The notes beneath the pieces are model-generated. The model ran no database searches and was not told the origin of the DNA. It was given only the letters and a program-made list of their open reading frames with translations. A stretch of DNA of 64,000 nucleotides from Solanum dulcamara (Eukaryota > Streptophyta > Magnoliopsida > Solanales > Solanaceae), in NCBI RefSeq assembly GCF_947179165.1, contig NC_077243.1, positions 32,192,001 to 32,256,000 of the forward strand, in the 5' to 3' direction. Of this stretch, positions 22,082 to 34,158 are shown one piece after another (the first letter of the stretch is position 1; every line of letters starts with the position of its first letter). The position numbers were made by a program, and so were the translations under genes.

Positions 22082-22282
22082 CTAGAGTTCAAGTGTCCTA
22101 GGAAGTCTATGAAGCCGTGTCTAGTAGAGTCTTGCTTACGGGTGTGTTGTGCACCACACTTATAAGCTGGAGGCTATGAGGCATTAGGAATTGTTTCACT
22201 TCTTTCATACTCTGAAATTGTGCGATAGAGTTAGACTCTATAAAAACCCCTTTCTAATTCATGCATTTATACGTTACAGATA

Positions 22283-23430
22283 ATGCCAACTAAACGTACT
22301 GCTAGCCAAAGGAATGCCGATAATGCAGAGATGCCTCAGTCTGAGGTACGCTCAGCAAGGTCTTGAGGCCGACCTGCGAGTTATGTGGAGGCGCTCCAAG
22401 TGCCTGCTACTCCACCTGCACCCACGTTAGAGGCAGAATTTAGAGAGGCAATTGCAATGCTCACTCAATTGATGGCTGCCCGAAATGGTAGCCAGAGTTT
22501 GCCAACTCCCAGCTCTAGTTCCCAAGAGCCGTCGGCTGCAGCCAGAATCTGAGACTTTCTGAGGATGAATCCACAGGCATTCATGGGTTTTAAGGTTGAC
22601 GAAGACCCCCAAAACTTTATTGATGAGATGTGGAAAATTTTGAAAGCTATGCATGCTATGAAAATTGAGGGGGTTGAGTTGGTGTCCTATCAACTCAAAG
22701 ATGTGGCGAACATTTGGTATAACCAATGGGAACAGGGTAGGGGTGAGGATGCTGAACCTGCTAGGTGGGATGAATTTGAGGGAGCCTTTTTTGACCACTT
22801 CTTTCCTTAAGAATTGAGGGAAGCAAAGGTGGAGGAGTTCGTAAATTTGAAATAGGAAGGCATGACAGTTAAGGAGTATGGCCTGAAGTTCATCCAACTG
22901 TCCAGGTATGCTCCAGAAATGATCCCAGATATGAGGTCAAAGATGAGGAAGTTCGTCTACGGATTAGGGAGGCATGTAAAGAAGGAGTGCAAAGCAGCAT
23001 TACTGATCTCGGATAGGGATATCTCCAGATTAATGGTGTATTCTCAACAGGTAGAGGAGGAGAAAAGAAAAGATAGAGAAGAGCACCTGAGCAAGAAGGA
23101 AAAATCAGCGGGCCATGAGAATGAACAGAGGTAAAACAAGGGCAACAGGTCCTTCTTCCAGAAGAGGCCTCCCAATTATGCCTCATCTACCGCAAGTGCA
23201 CCTACGCCGCAGAACAAGTATGACCGGCAAGGACAGAGTCGCTAAAATTTCAGACCCCAAGGTTCTCAATCCTAAGCTAGTGTGGGTCAGGGTTCGCAAG
23301 GGAAGCCACCATGCGTCAAGTGTGGTAAGCTCCACTTGGGAGAGTGCAGAGCGGGGAGGGCCAGTTATTATAAATGAGTCCAAATGAATCATTTTCAGAG
23401 AGAGTGTCCAGCATGGGGAGACAGGGCCCA
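22283..23430 (+). pseudogene. Chromovirus gag with premature stops
   Basis: The frame starts at ATG 22283 (MPTKRTASQ...). It shows the Ty3/gypsy gag core FMGFKVDEDPQNFIDEMWK, YQLKDVANIWYNQWEQ, WDEFEGAFFDHFFP, MTVKEYGLKFIQLSRYAPEM and MRKFVYGLGRHVKKEC. A zinc-knuckle-like CVKCGKLHLGEC follows near 23308-23345, then MNHFQREC. Stops fall at several sites, including after FFP (about 22808), LK (about 22854) and NEQR (about 23132), and the frame shifts before the knuckle. The product would have formed the virus-like particle. Confidence 0.88.
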
Positions 23431-24325
23431 GTTCTCTACTACCGCATCACCGGCTAGGGGTGATCAGAGGGGCACTACTTCAAGCACGAGGGGAGGTACA
23501 AACCGTTTATATGCCATGGGTAGTCGCCAAGATCAAGAGAACTCTCCAACCGTCGTGATGGATATGATTCGAGTCTCTTCTCTTAATTATTATGTATTAA
23601 TGGATCCAGGTGCCACCCTATCCTTTGTGACTCCTTATGTGGCTAGTAAATTCAATAAAGTTCCTGAATATCTTTGTGAGCCTTTTTGCGTAGCTACTCC
23701 TATCGGTGATTCTGTCTTAGCTGAAAGAGTTTATAGAGGTTGCACTGTATCAATCCATCATAGGGACACCTTGGCCGACCTAGGTGAGTTGTACATGGTC
23801 GATTTTGATGTGATTCTTGGCATGGACTGGCTTTATATCTATTATGCCTCTATTGATTGTAGAACTCAGGTTGTCAAATTCAAATTCCCGAATGAAGCTA
23901 TCATAGAGTGGAGGGGTAGTCCTGTTATGCCTAAAGGTAAGTTTATTTCATACCTTAGGGCCAGGAAGCTAATCTCAAAAGGGTGTGTTTATCACATTGT
24001 CCTAGTGAAAGATGATAGTATTGAGTCCCCATCCCTTGGGTCGATTTCGATTGTCAATGAGTTTCCAGATATTTTTCCTGAAGATCTGCCTGGAGTCCCT
24101 CCTGATAGGGAGATCGACTTCGAGATTGATGTTTTTCCTGATACCCAGCCTATCTCAATCCCTCCATATAGAATGGCACCGGCCGAGTTGAAGGAGTTGA
24201 AAGAACAGTTGAAAGACTTGTTAGATAAGGGATTCATTAGGCTGAGTATCTCACCATGGGGTGCTCCAGTCCTATTTGTGCGAAAGAAGGATGGGTCCCT
24301 TAGAATGTGTATTGATTACAGGTAG
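23431..24325 (+). pseudogene. Chromovirus protease and RT start
   Basis: Within the open frame 23384-24325, [20 protein letters not shown] holds the aspartic protease active site (D-P-G-A-T), followed by [19 protein letters not shown], the usual second protease block. The linker [20 protein letters not shown] and [20 protein letters not shown] begin the RT, which then meets an in-frame TAG right after CIDYR where Q is expected. Confidence 0.9.
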
Positions 24326-25330
24326 CTAAACAAGGTCACCATAAAGAACAAATACCCTATCCCCAGAATAGATGATTTATTTGATCAACTTTAGGGTGCC
24401 ACGTGTTTCTCAAAGATAGACTTGAGATCCGGCTACCATCAGTTGAAGATGAGGGAATATGATATTCTGAAGACTGCTTTTCGGACTCGTTATGGCCACT
24501 TTGAATTTTTGGTCATGTCCTTTGGGTTGACAAATGCCCCCGCCGCTTTCATGGATCTTATAAACTGGGTGCTTAAACCGTATCTTGATATGTTTGTCAT
24601 TGTATTCATAGATGATATTCTGGTCTACTCCAAGAATGAAGAGGAGCACGCCTATCATCTTAGAGTAGTTTTACAAACCTTGAGAGACCAGGTATTGTAT
24701 GCGAAGTTCTCTAAATGTGAATTTTGGCTTGCATCAGTAGCCTTCTTAGGCCACATTGTATCTGGAGATGGCATTCAGGTTGATGCTCAGAAGATTGAAG
24801 CAGTGAAGAATTGGCCTAGACCCACATCCCCGATGGAGATAAGAAACTTCTTGGGTTTGGCCGGCTATTATCGAAGGTTTGTAGAAGGATTCTCATCCAT
24901 ATCATCACCATTGACTAAGCTAAATCAAAAGAAGGCTAAGTTCCAATGGTCCAATGCTTGTGAGGAGAGTTTCCAGAAATTGAAGGCCAAGCTAACCACT
25001 GCTCCTGTTCTAGCATTTCCCGATGGAACAGAGGGCTTTGTGTTCTACTGTGATGCATCCAGAATTGTCTTGGGTTGTGTGTTGATGCAAAGGGGGAAGG
25101 TGATAGCCTATGCTTCGAGACAGCTTAAGGTTCCTGAGCAAAATTACCCAACACATGACCTTGAGCTAGTAGTTATGGTGTTTGCGCTTAAAATCTGACA
25201 CCACTACTTGTATGGAGTGCATGTTGACGTATTCACCGATCACAAGAGCTTACAATATTTGTTCATCCAGAAGGAACTCAACCTGAGGTAAAGGCAATGG
25301 ATCGAGCTACTCAAGGACTACGACATGAGC
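24326..25330 (+). pseudogene. Chromovirus reverse transcriptase and RNase H
   Basis: After a TAG near 24392 (LQG expected), the frame 24422-25198 is open: [20 protein letters not shown], catalytic [16 protein letters not shown] (FIDD at 24605-24616), [39 protein letters not shown]. The RNase H part is [20 protein letters not shown]...[17 protein letters not shown], then TGA where W is expected (KIWRHYLYG). The domain tail YHSGKANVVADALSRL follows at about 25330. Confidence 0.92.
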
Positions 25331-26440
25331 ATCCTCTACCATTCAGGTAAAGCTAATGTTGTTGCTGATGCTCTTAGCAGGTTGTCCATGGGTAGCACTG
25401 CCCATATGGAGAAGGGAAGGAGGGAATTGGCGAATGAGGTACATAGATTAGCTCGATTGGGAGTTCAACTCGAAGAGAACAATAAAGGTAGAGTAAACGT
25501 TCGAGATGGGGCTATATCCTCACTTGCAGCAGAGGTAAAGGAGAAACAAGATCAGGATCCCATCCTCCTCCGGTTGAAGGAAGTTGTTCACAAACAAGGG
25601 GTGATGGTTTTCACCAAAGGGGGAGATGGTATGTTGAGGTACCAAAGTAGATTGTGTGTACCTGATGTCGGTGATGTTCGAGAAAGGATTATAGCTGAAG
25701 CGCATAGTTCTAGGTACTCTATTCATCTAGGCTCCACAAAAATGTATCATGAGTTGAGGGAAATCTATTGGTGGAGTGGGATGAAGAGGGATATTGCGGA
25801 ATTTGTTTCCAAGTTCCCGAATTGCCAACAGGTGAAGGTTGAGCATCAAAGGCCATGTGGTTTAGCCCAAAACATAGAAATTCCAGAATAGAAGTGGGAG
25901 ATGATCAACATGGAATTTATTACAGGCTTGCCGAGGTCCCAAAAGCAACACGATTCCATTTGGGTGATTGTGGATAGAATGACGAAATCAGCTCACTTTT
26001 TGGCGATTAAGACTACTGACACCGTGGAAGATTATGCAAAGTTGTACATTCAGGAGATCGTCAAATTGCATGGGGTCCCTTTGTCTATCATCTCAGACAG
26101 AGGAGCTCAATTCACTTCCCAATTTTGGAAATCCTTTCAGAAGGGACTAGGTTCGAGGGTGAACTTGAGTACAACCTTTCATCCCCAAACAGATGGCCAG
26201 GCAGAGCGCACTATTCAGACTTGAGTACAGCCTTCCATCCCCAAACAGATGGCCAGGCAGAGCGCACCATCCAGACATTGGAAGATATATTGAGGGCATG
26301 TGTGCTTGACTTCAAGGGAAATTGGGATGACCACTTACCTCTCATAGAGTTTGCGTATAACAATAGCTATTATGCAAGCATTAAAATGTTTCCTTATGAA
26401 GCTTTGTATGGGAGGAGGTGTAGGTCTCCCATTGGATAGT
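25331..26440 (+). pseudogene. Chromovirus integrase with internal tandem duplication
   Basis: The zinc-binding domain is seen in SRYSIHLGSTKMYHELREIY...FPNCQQVK; the first cysteine of CxxC appears as F (KFPNCQ). A TAG at about 25889 replaces W before MINMEFITGLPRSQKQHDSI, the start of the catalytic core. The core has [27 protein letters not shown] and the [15 protein letters not shown] block. That last block is duplicated (26164-26219 and 26220-26275, period 56), shifting the frame. [12 protein letters not shown] and [10 protein letters not shown] follow, then TAG for W at about 26437. Confidence 0.9.
26164..26275 (+). repeat. 56-bp tandem duplication in integrase
   Basis: Two copies of cttgagtacarcc...atccccaaacagatggcc lie end to end with a period of 56 bp and a few base differences. 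Since 56 is not a multiple of three, the duplication throws the integrase out of frame. Confidence 0.88.
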
Positions 26441-27078
26441 TTGAAGTTGGTGAAGCCGAGTTGATTGGGCCTGACCTTGTTCACCGAGCCATGGAGAAAG
26501 TGAGAATTATTCAAGATAGGCTAAAGATAGCCCAAAGCCGCCAAAAATCTTACACTGACGTGAGGAGGAGAGACTTAGAGTTCGAGGTGGACGATTGGGT
26601 ATATTTGAAAGTGTCACCCATGAAGGGTGTCATGAGGTTTGGAAGGAAGGGGAAGCTTAGTACTCGATGTATTGGTCCTTACCAAATTTTGAGGCGGATT
26701 GGGAGTGTTGCTTATGAGTTGGAGTTACCCTCAGAGTTAGCTTCTATTCATCCGGTATTCCACGTTTCGATGTTGAAGAAGTGCTTAGGCGATCCTTCGT
26801 TGGTAGTCCCCATTGATAGTATTGGAGTTAAGGATAGCTTATCCTATGAAGAGGTTCCAGTCCAAATTCTTGATCGCCAAATTTGCAAATTGAGGAACAA
26901 AGAGATCGCCTCAGTCAAAGTCCTATGGAGAAACCAACTTGTTGAGGAAGCCACATGGGAAGCGGAGGAAGCCATAAAATCTAAATATCCACATCTATTC
27001 GTGCCTATCGAGGAGAATATTGAAGGTAATGACCATTTCCTTGACTTGAATTCATTTGTGCATTTTGAGTTTTGATTG
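26441..27078 (+). pseudogene. Integrase C-terminus and chromodomain
   Basis: The open frame 26461-27075 reads VDDWVYLKVSPMKGVMRFG, KLSTRCIGPYQILRRIGSVA, HPVFHVSMLKKCLGDPS, then the chromodomain-like end VPVQILDRQICKLRNKEIAS, VKVLWRNQLVEEATWEAEEA. The chromodomain is thought to steer integration toward marked chromatin. This last 200-residue part is free of stops. TGA at 27073-27075 ends the polyprotein about 105 bp before the purine tract. Confidence 0.88.
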
Positions 27079-27192
27079 GTAATTGTTTGACAAATTGATT
27101 GTTGATTGACTGAATTCTAATTGTGATTTGTACCCCGAGTCCATTCTTGGTTGCTCATCATTCGAGGATGAATGATCCCAAGGGGGAGATAA

Positions 27193-29630
27193 TGTAACAC
27201 CCCTCGAAATTCTTCCCTAAGATTCGGACCCTTCTTGTTTTCGTGCGGGGTCGAACCCAATTATTTAGAAGTGTGTGCTTGAGTTAAGATGAGTCCCCGA
27301 GTAATTGAGGAGTGTTGGAGGTGATGTAGGGTCACGGAGGACCCCTAGGACCAAGCTAAGTCCAAAAGATCCATCGAGGCTAAGCTTTAGGATGTGTTCG
27401 TAAAAGGGATCGACTTCTAACGACCTTATCTTTTGAAAGACAACAATTTGGGTGGCCCACAACCTATCAAATTAAAGGTCATCGAGTCTTGTTTCCAACG
27501 CCACCAAGAATATAATTTTTGGATTTCGGAGTCGAAAGATACGACGATCCTAAGATGAACTAACACAACAGAGTTTTCAGGCCTGGTTTGCAATCGATAG
27601 AAAACTGGGCTTGGCGCTGCAGTGGCGCGACGCGCCACTATCGCGCTAGAAACATGCCTCAGTAGTTTGGGCTCTAGCATGGTGCACCACTAAAAGGTGT
27701 GCAGGGTTTTTCAAGACAAATTTCCAGAACCCAGGAATAATGGCCTTAGCGTTGTAAGGGCGCGACGCGCCACTATCGCACCAGAAACATGCCTCAGTAG
27801 TTTGGTCTCTGGCGCGGTGCGCCACTACGAGGTATGCGGGTTTTAGGCATAATCGGCCTGGCGCTGCAATAGAGTGACGCATCACTATCGCACCAGGTGC
27901 ATTTTTGCCTATTTTTCAGAACTTTGAGGAGGGGCAATTTGAGAATTATCCCAAATTATATATGTATCCTCCTTGAGCATTTGGAGACACATTTTTCAGC
28001 CCCCACTCTCTCTCTAGAAAAGCCCTAGAAAACTGTCTCCTCTTCATCTTCTTCTTCTTCTCCATTTCCAACAAGAGATTGTTCCAAGAGCTTCAAGACT
28101 CAAGCTTTTCATTGAAGACCCAACAACAAGGTTTTTTCAAGAGTCTATTCTAAGGTATGTAAGACTATCTAAAACATGGGTTGAGTCCACCCATGTGCCC
28201 TATACCTTCTTTGAGGATAAATGCCCATAGAAATGGAGTTTCTTGCTAGGGTTGTGTTCAAATGAGTTTTGTTGTCTATTAGGGTAATTTTTGCTATGCT
28301 GATGAGGTTTAGTCAAGAACTTCCAAAAAGAGTCTTTGTGTGAGTATGAGTTGATGAAAATGAGTTGTTAAATATGTTTTATTGATTTTTTTTAGCTATG
28401 TGGATTATGATAAAGGATGTTATTTTCTTAAAAATGATGCTTATCTTGAATTATAGATTTAAAGCCTTGGAATTGTAATGAGATTCAAAAATTGATTAAA
28501 TGGATAGAGGAAATGATTGGTTATGTTTACATGTTGCTATAAATGTGCCTTTAAATTTCTCTTGAAAGATGTGATTTAGAGATTATTGATTGAGCTAGAG
28601 TGGATGCGTTGACAAGGCTTAAATGAGACTTGTCGATATGATTTGATTAAGTCGATTTGGTTGGTGTTTTATGAGCATTGAGTCTTGCGAGGAGTATTGA
28701 GCACCGAATTGGGTAAGAGTAAAGTCCATACTCGAACCCAATAACTACGTCGCCAAACGTAGGAGGGGATTGAACTGTTACAGTCGGATGTTTCCCCAAA
28801 TGTTTGTCCTGACATTATAGGACTTGGTTGGATTGGATCCATGATTGGTTTACTCGCTCATGCCCTGGTAAAGTATGAACGGACGCGGCAACAACGTAGG
28901 CTTGTTGTACTGTCACTAACTCATAAGTGATGGTTGTCGGATAAGAAAAACTCCCAAATAGGTCTTGATAGTACTCTGAGTCAGACTGAGTTGAATTATA
29001 TGTGATTGGTCCCGTCTAAATCATATTCTTGTTTAGACTTAGGACATTTGAGTGAGTTGTCCTGTATATATATATATATATATGAGTTGAGATTCCGAGT
29101 TGACTGATTCTTCCTTGATGTTCGTTATATTCGGCCATTTTACATACTCGTACATTCCATGTACTGACGCCAGTTGGCCTGCATCATTTCATGATGCAGA
29201 GACAGGTACTAGAGATCATTAACTGGTACTCCGTTGAAGATCCACATACACTTCCCGCTAGTTGGTGAGTCCTCCTAGTTCCCGGAGGATGTCGAGCCTT
29301 CTTGTACATTTTTTTATTGTCATTTCCCTTATTTTGATTGTTGGTAGCCATGGACTTGTCATTGACACCTTTTAGACTTTGATAGAGGCTTTATAGACTG
29401 GAGTGTGGGGAGGTTGAACAGTTATTTTGAGGAGTCTTATTATACTTATTTGTTGAGTTGATGAATGTTTGGCCTTTGGCCCCCATATTGTGAATAGTAT
29501 TTCATTAATTGAGTTTCCGCTAAGAGAATGTGATTGAATGAATGTGTGACTGGACCAGGTGGTTCGCTCGGAGGTTAGAAATGGCCTTCGGGTGCCGGTT
29601 ACATCTAGGGTACCCTCCCGGGGCGTGACA
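27193..29630 (+). repeat. 3' LTR (full length)
   Basis: A 2438-bp LTR, TGTAACACCCC to ggggcgtgaca, preceded by AAGGGGGAGA (27180-27189) and followed by AATTC. It includes the three GC-rich palindromic units (27610-27895) and a short (TA)n near 29066-29083. It is similar over its full length to the solo LTR at 49286-51714. Confidence 0.93.
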
Positions 29631-30318
29631 AATTCTTAATGAACTTGTTCAAAAATTAAGTCTTGAACCTTAGAATTGAGTTCTTGATTTCATTAGAGAT
29701 AGATAGGAAATTTGTTGTTAAAATCTTGTAGTAATTCTAAGATTTATGTTTTAAAATCATGAAAAATACTTACTAAGATTTAGTTGGGTTGAAGAAAGAT
29801 TTTGGGGGTTGTTGGGGTTGATCAAGGGGTGAAAAGTGTATAAAAACTCAAAATAGCGTTTTAATGAAATTTGAAAAATTTAATATACATATGATATATA
29901 CGGATGATATACTTGATGGATGGACCTTTTATGGCCCATAAAATGATCCACAATTCGTGGATTGGATCCATGAAACTCAGGAGCAAATTGTGAGCCTCTG
30001 ATCTCAAACCATGAGCAGGTTACACGATATGTGGTTGCTTCAACGATCAGTAATTTCAATTCATAGTTCCAGAAGCAGAAATCTCAAATCGAAGTGTCTG
30101 TAGTAAAATGGTGATAACGTCTTACTCAGAACTCGAAATGATGCGAACTTGGTGGAGTTGGAAAGAAGACTCATATTTCTTTTTGGTGGGTGAAGGGCCA
30201 CCTAAATCTTCATATTCGAAGAGAAATAGTCATTTGAAGTTGACCCTTACATGATTTTATGAGAAACTTAGCGAATAGTGTTGATGCGTAATGTTTTGCC
30301 GAACCTGAGTCTTTACAC

Positions 30319-30558
30319 CATTTTTAGTGCTTACATATATCTTTTATATCTAAATTAAATGTTTTGATTTTATCTTATTTTAGTAAGTTTATTTTAAAAG
30401 ATTTGAAAACTACAAAACAAGAGTCATGTTTTAGTTTAAGTTTTGTTTTCAATTTGTTCAAAAGAAAAGAAAATTTATAAAAAACATGTATGTTTTCTTT
30501 TAATTTAGATTTGAAAAATAAGCTAATGTTTCTTAATTATAATTTTAGATTAGCTTTT
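30319..30558. other. AT-rich sequence before the next LTR
   Basis: No gene or repeat end recognised. It may be the continuation of the 18247 LTR-like fragment or plain flank. Confidence 0.3.
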
Positions 30559-32648
30559 TGTCATGACCCAAGCTAGGGCCTAGACGTGACACGATGATTA
30601 TAATCTCGAGAGACTCCAACCAAGTCTCTTAGTATACATCACATACATAAGGTAAGTAATAACATCAATCAATTCATAATGTGGAAGATAAGTCCCAAAA
30701 GTGAAATCTCAAAGTAAGGGGAGTACATTCTCATGAACGTCTAAACATGCCTCTAAAGAATAAAAGTCATAGAAACGTAGAGAAAATCATAAGTGTTGCA
30801 TTCTCAAAACATGAGGACTCACCAACAATGAAATAGTACCCAATAGCTAGCCACGAGTGGTAGGATAAGCATGATGATCGTCAAACCCTATATTATGATA
30901 TAATATAGGCAAAAGTATGTGTTAGTACATGGAATGTACTAAATATGTGAGAAATATGCATAATGTAGATAAGGTAGCATGATGAACATAAAACTTATAA
31001 TGCAAGTACAATAATCATTAAAAGCATGAGATTTGAAATCATAAGTCAAAACATGTGGTCAATGCATCATTTGAAATCATCATAAGGGCTCATAAGAAGA
31101 AAACATAGATCATTTGTGCGATATAACCTTTAACCGGCATTTGAAACCATGCAAGCTATAACATAAAATTCGGTGTTACTTCCACACCAAAAAGAGAGAG
31201 GCTACTTTTCAAGGTAGACTCCGTGAGAACATCATTAACATTAGGTTATTTGCAGATCCACTAGCTAGGCCAATTAAGGAAAACATATGGGGAGACGTAG
31301 TTTGGGACTAGAGGTTGCTACTAGAGCTCTTTGGGTTGCTTTTTGAGCTTTCAGATCGAGCCCTACCTTAAAGTCTTTCCGGTACTTAGTCAGTATCCCA
31401 ACGAAAATACATAGATCATTGCAATTAATAATCTTAGAAAAGGCAATAATCTGTACCAATCCACATCATAAAATAGTTATAAGAGTAGCCCATTAACATA
31501 ATAATTCATACAAGTATGAAAAAATCTTTCATCTTTATGAATCTGTGAGTAGGTGAGAAAACCTTTCACCTTATCATGAATGTTTGAGAAATCCTTTCAC
31601 AACCATAGATACTTAAAAGAAACATCCTTCATTACTTTCATGAATCATTCAAAAGTCCTTGATAATCATTCATAAAATCCATGATCAAATTTTATAGATT
31701 CATATTTGATAATAGCATAATGCATGGGTCCATGAAAACTCAATTGAAAACATGAAATTTAACTTGAGTCATGGATAATTAAGTCATTTTCATTAAAATA
31801 AATTATAATTGAATTGACCCAATGCAATTTGATCAAAACCCTAAAATCATTGAATTGAAAATTGATGGAAAAGGTAGAAAACCTTTGGGGATCCATGGAT
31901 GGAAAGGATCCATGAATGAATTCCCAACATAAATTAAACAAATCAAGTTTGAAATCTAGAAAAAGGAGACTTGAATCCTTGAGCCCTAGCTTTGTCTTGA
32001 AGATTTACCTTTCGAAGAGAACTTTAGAGAGATAATTATGGTATTGAGTAGTTGGAGAGGGAACGGGGGAAATTTGAAGGGTTTGGGTAGTCATAGTTCT
32101 TAGAAATACATCCAAAAATACATATCTTAGGAATTAAATGAGGATGAAGAGATGGATTAACCTTGATAAAAATTGACAGAGACAAGTTCTGCGAGATTGG
32201 TCGAGCTCGCCGTCCAAGTCGGTGAGTCACTGATCTCCTATCCACCTCACCAATTAGGATCAATTTCTAAGGATTTTTCTCTAAAATACTTGGCGAACTC
32301 GACTTAGCTCACTGATCCATCGATGAATTGCTGACTCATTCCCCCTCCCCCCTCCCGCCGAATCTTTCCCTTTTCCTACAAACTTTTCTGATCCTTTTGG
32401 TGAGGATCCTCAACTTGCCAACCATTTTGGCAAGTCGTCGAACTCAAACCTTTCTCGCCAACCTTTCTTGCCTTCTGAGAAAATTCCATAGGATTTTTTG
32501 GCCAGCTGCCTTCCACTTTGGTGATTTGCCTAATTTACTTGGTAGTCATTAAGTAGCTCGGCGAACCTCAGCTTCCACTTTTCCTTAGTTTCCTTAGTTT
32601 TCTCTTTCAACCTCAAACTTCTGAGTTTTCAACTTTCAGGGTTTCCCA
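30559..32648 (-). repeat. 3' LTR of host chromovirus
   Basis: A 2090-bp LTR from tgtcatgaccc to agggtttccca, followed by the tract tctcccccttg. Its first about 525 bp match 61831-62400 and its 31736-31910 part matches 63518-63687. The open frame 32328-32552 inside it is chance coding in C-rich sequence. Confidence 0.85.
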
Positions 32649-34158
32649 ATATCTCCCCCTTGTGAACATTCATTCTTGAATGGGACTTTACTAGCATGGA
32701 AGGCATAGAAAAAGAGACATATCAGCCCAACATGAATGCAATAACATTGCAAAAATGCACAAAACATAAAATATTCAATCCCAAGCTAAAACATGATTCT
32801 TAAAACTCATTTCATGAACATGCATATTAAAACATAAGAATGACTTAGACACATGATTTTGAAGGAGTGATCATGAAGGAACTTAATACCTCAGCTTGGA
32901 ATGGAAGGAAAGAGATGATGATATCATCACATTATATCGGCTTCATCCTCTCATTTAGCACCTTCAACCTCTTGGTTCCTTCATAACACTTTAACGGATA
33001 CAACTTCTTTATTTCTCAACTTTCAAACTTCCCGGTCTAGAATCTCAATCAAAACTTCCTCATAGGATAAACTTTCCTTTATTCCAACGCTCTCTAAAGG
33101 CACAATCAAGCTAGATTACCAATATAATTTTTCAACAAAGACGTATGAAATATTGATGCCAACTCTGAAAGTAAGTCCAACTCATATGCCATCTTACCAT
33201 GATACCTCAAGATTTGATATGGGCTCACATATCGGGAACTAATCTTTCCCTTGTTTCCATAATGCATTACACCCCTCATGGGTGAGAATTTTATGAAAAC
33301 CCAATCGTTAACTTCAAACTCAAGTTCCTTTCTTCTTATATTCGAATAGGATTTTTTTTTTGGCTTTGGGCGGTCTTTAATATTTCTATAATAAGCCTAA
33401 CTTTCTCCATAGCCTCATGCACCAAATCAGATACTATCAAGACAACTTCACCAACCTTAAACCAATCAGTAGGAGACCGACACTTCCTACCATATAAAGA
33501 CTCAAGCGGAGTCAGTTGAATACTGGAATGGTACCTATTATTATAGGCAAACTCGATTATTAGAAAATTATCATCCCAACTACCCTTGAAGTCAATGACA
33601 TAAGCCCTCAATATGTATTCTAATGTTTAAATATTCCGCTAAGCTTGACCATTGGTTTGTGGGTGGAAAGTTGTACTAATCTTAACTTGAGTACCAAGAA
33701 CCTTTTGGAATGACTTCCAAAATAGAGATGTAAATTGAGTACCTTGATCCAAGATGATAGATAATGGAACACCATTAAGCTTAAATAACTGACGAATGTA
33801 TAGCCTAGCATAATCCTTAGCCGAATAGGAAGTCTTAACAGGAAGGAAATGCGCTGACTTTGTCATTCGGTCAACAACCACCCAAATTAAATCATGTCAC
33901 CTACGAGTATGAGGAAAACCGATAATGAAGTCCATATTCAAATTTTCCCACTACCGAGTAGGAATTTTTATGTATTGAGATAAACATCCTGATTTTCTAT
34001 ACACAACCTTTACTTATTGATAATTAGGACATTTGGCCACAAACTCTGCAATATCCCTCTTTATGCCATTCTACCAATACACTTCCCTTAAATCTCAATA
34101 CATCTTTGTGGAACTCAGATGAATGGAATACCATAAACTATAGGCTTTGGAAAATATC
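32649..34158 (-). pseudogene. Host chromovirus integrase (left part)
   Basis: The frame 33639-33881 contains VVDRMTKSAHFLPVKTSYSA, LDQGTQFTSLFWKSFQKVLG and [13 protein letters not shown], parts of the integrase catalytic core. The Q in LDQG replaces the usual R. The frame 33336-33611 has IEFAYNNRYHSSIQLTPLES and YGRKCRSPTDW. The C-terminal block (SPMRGVMHYG-like) lies at 33080-33310. The zinc-binding domain begins at about 34000-34150 and is cut by the ATATC target site at 34154-34158. Confidence 0.85.

Larger units (their letters stand above)
20639..29630 (+). mobile_element. Ty3/gypsy chromovirus, nearly complete but inactivated
   Basis: The 5' LTR 20639-22065 and 3' LTR 27193-29630 are flanked by the duplication AATTC (20634-20638 and 29631-29635). 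The primer site TGGTATCAGAGC lies at 22070-22081 and the purine tract AAGGGGGAGA at 27180-27189. Gag (from 22283), protease, RT, RNase H, integrase and a C-terminal chromodomain-like region follow in Ty3/gypsy order on the plus strand. At least nine in-frame stops and one 56-bp duplication disable it. The 5' LTR lacks about 1 kb present in the 3' LTR. The integrase tail and chromodomain suggest the Tekay/Del group. Confidence 0.95.
18813..30318 (-). repeat. Probable solo LTR split by the 20639-29630 element
   Basis: TGTCATGATCCGAGAC at 18813 looks like the minus-orientation end of a gypsy LTR. The sequence runs to 20638, is interrupted by the 9-kb chromovirus, resumes at 29636 and plausibly ends at gagtctttaca (about 30318). 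Without the insertion it would be about 2.5 kb. No gag-pol accompanies it. Flanking bases (CGATC left, CCATT right) do not form a clean duplication, so the right edge is uncertain. Confidence 0.4.

Noticed and set aside
22427..22897. 156-residue minus-strand open frame
   Set aside because: Antisense shadow of the chromovirus gag.
20639..29630. Endogenous pararetrovirus or other plant virus
   Set aside because: LTRs, primer site, target duplications and Ty3/gypsy domain order explain it; no movement protein or coat protein was seen.
32328..32552. Leucine/proline-rich 74-residue frame
   Set aside because: Lies inside the 30559-32648 LTR, in C-rich sequence; no start signal or homology recognised.
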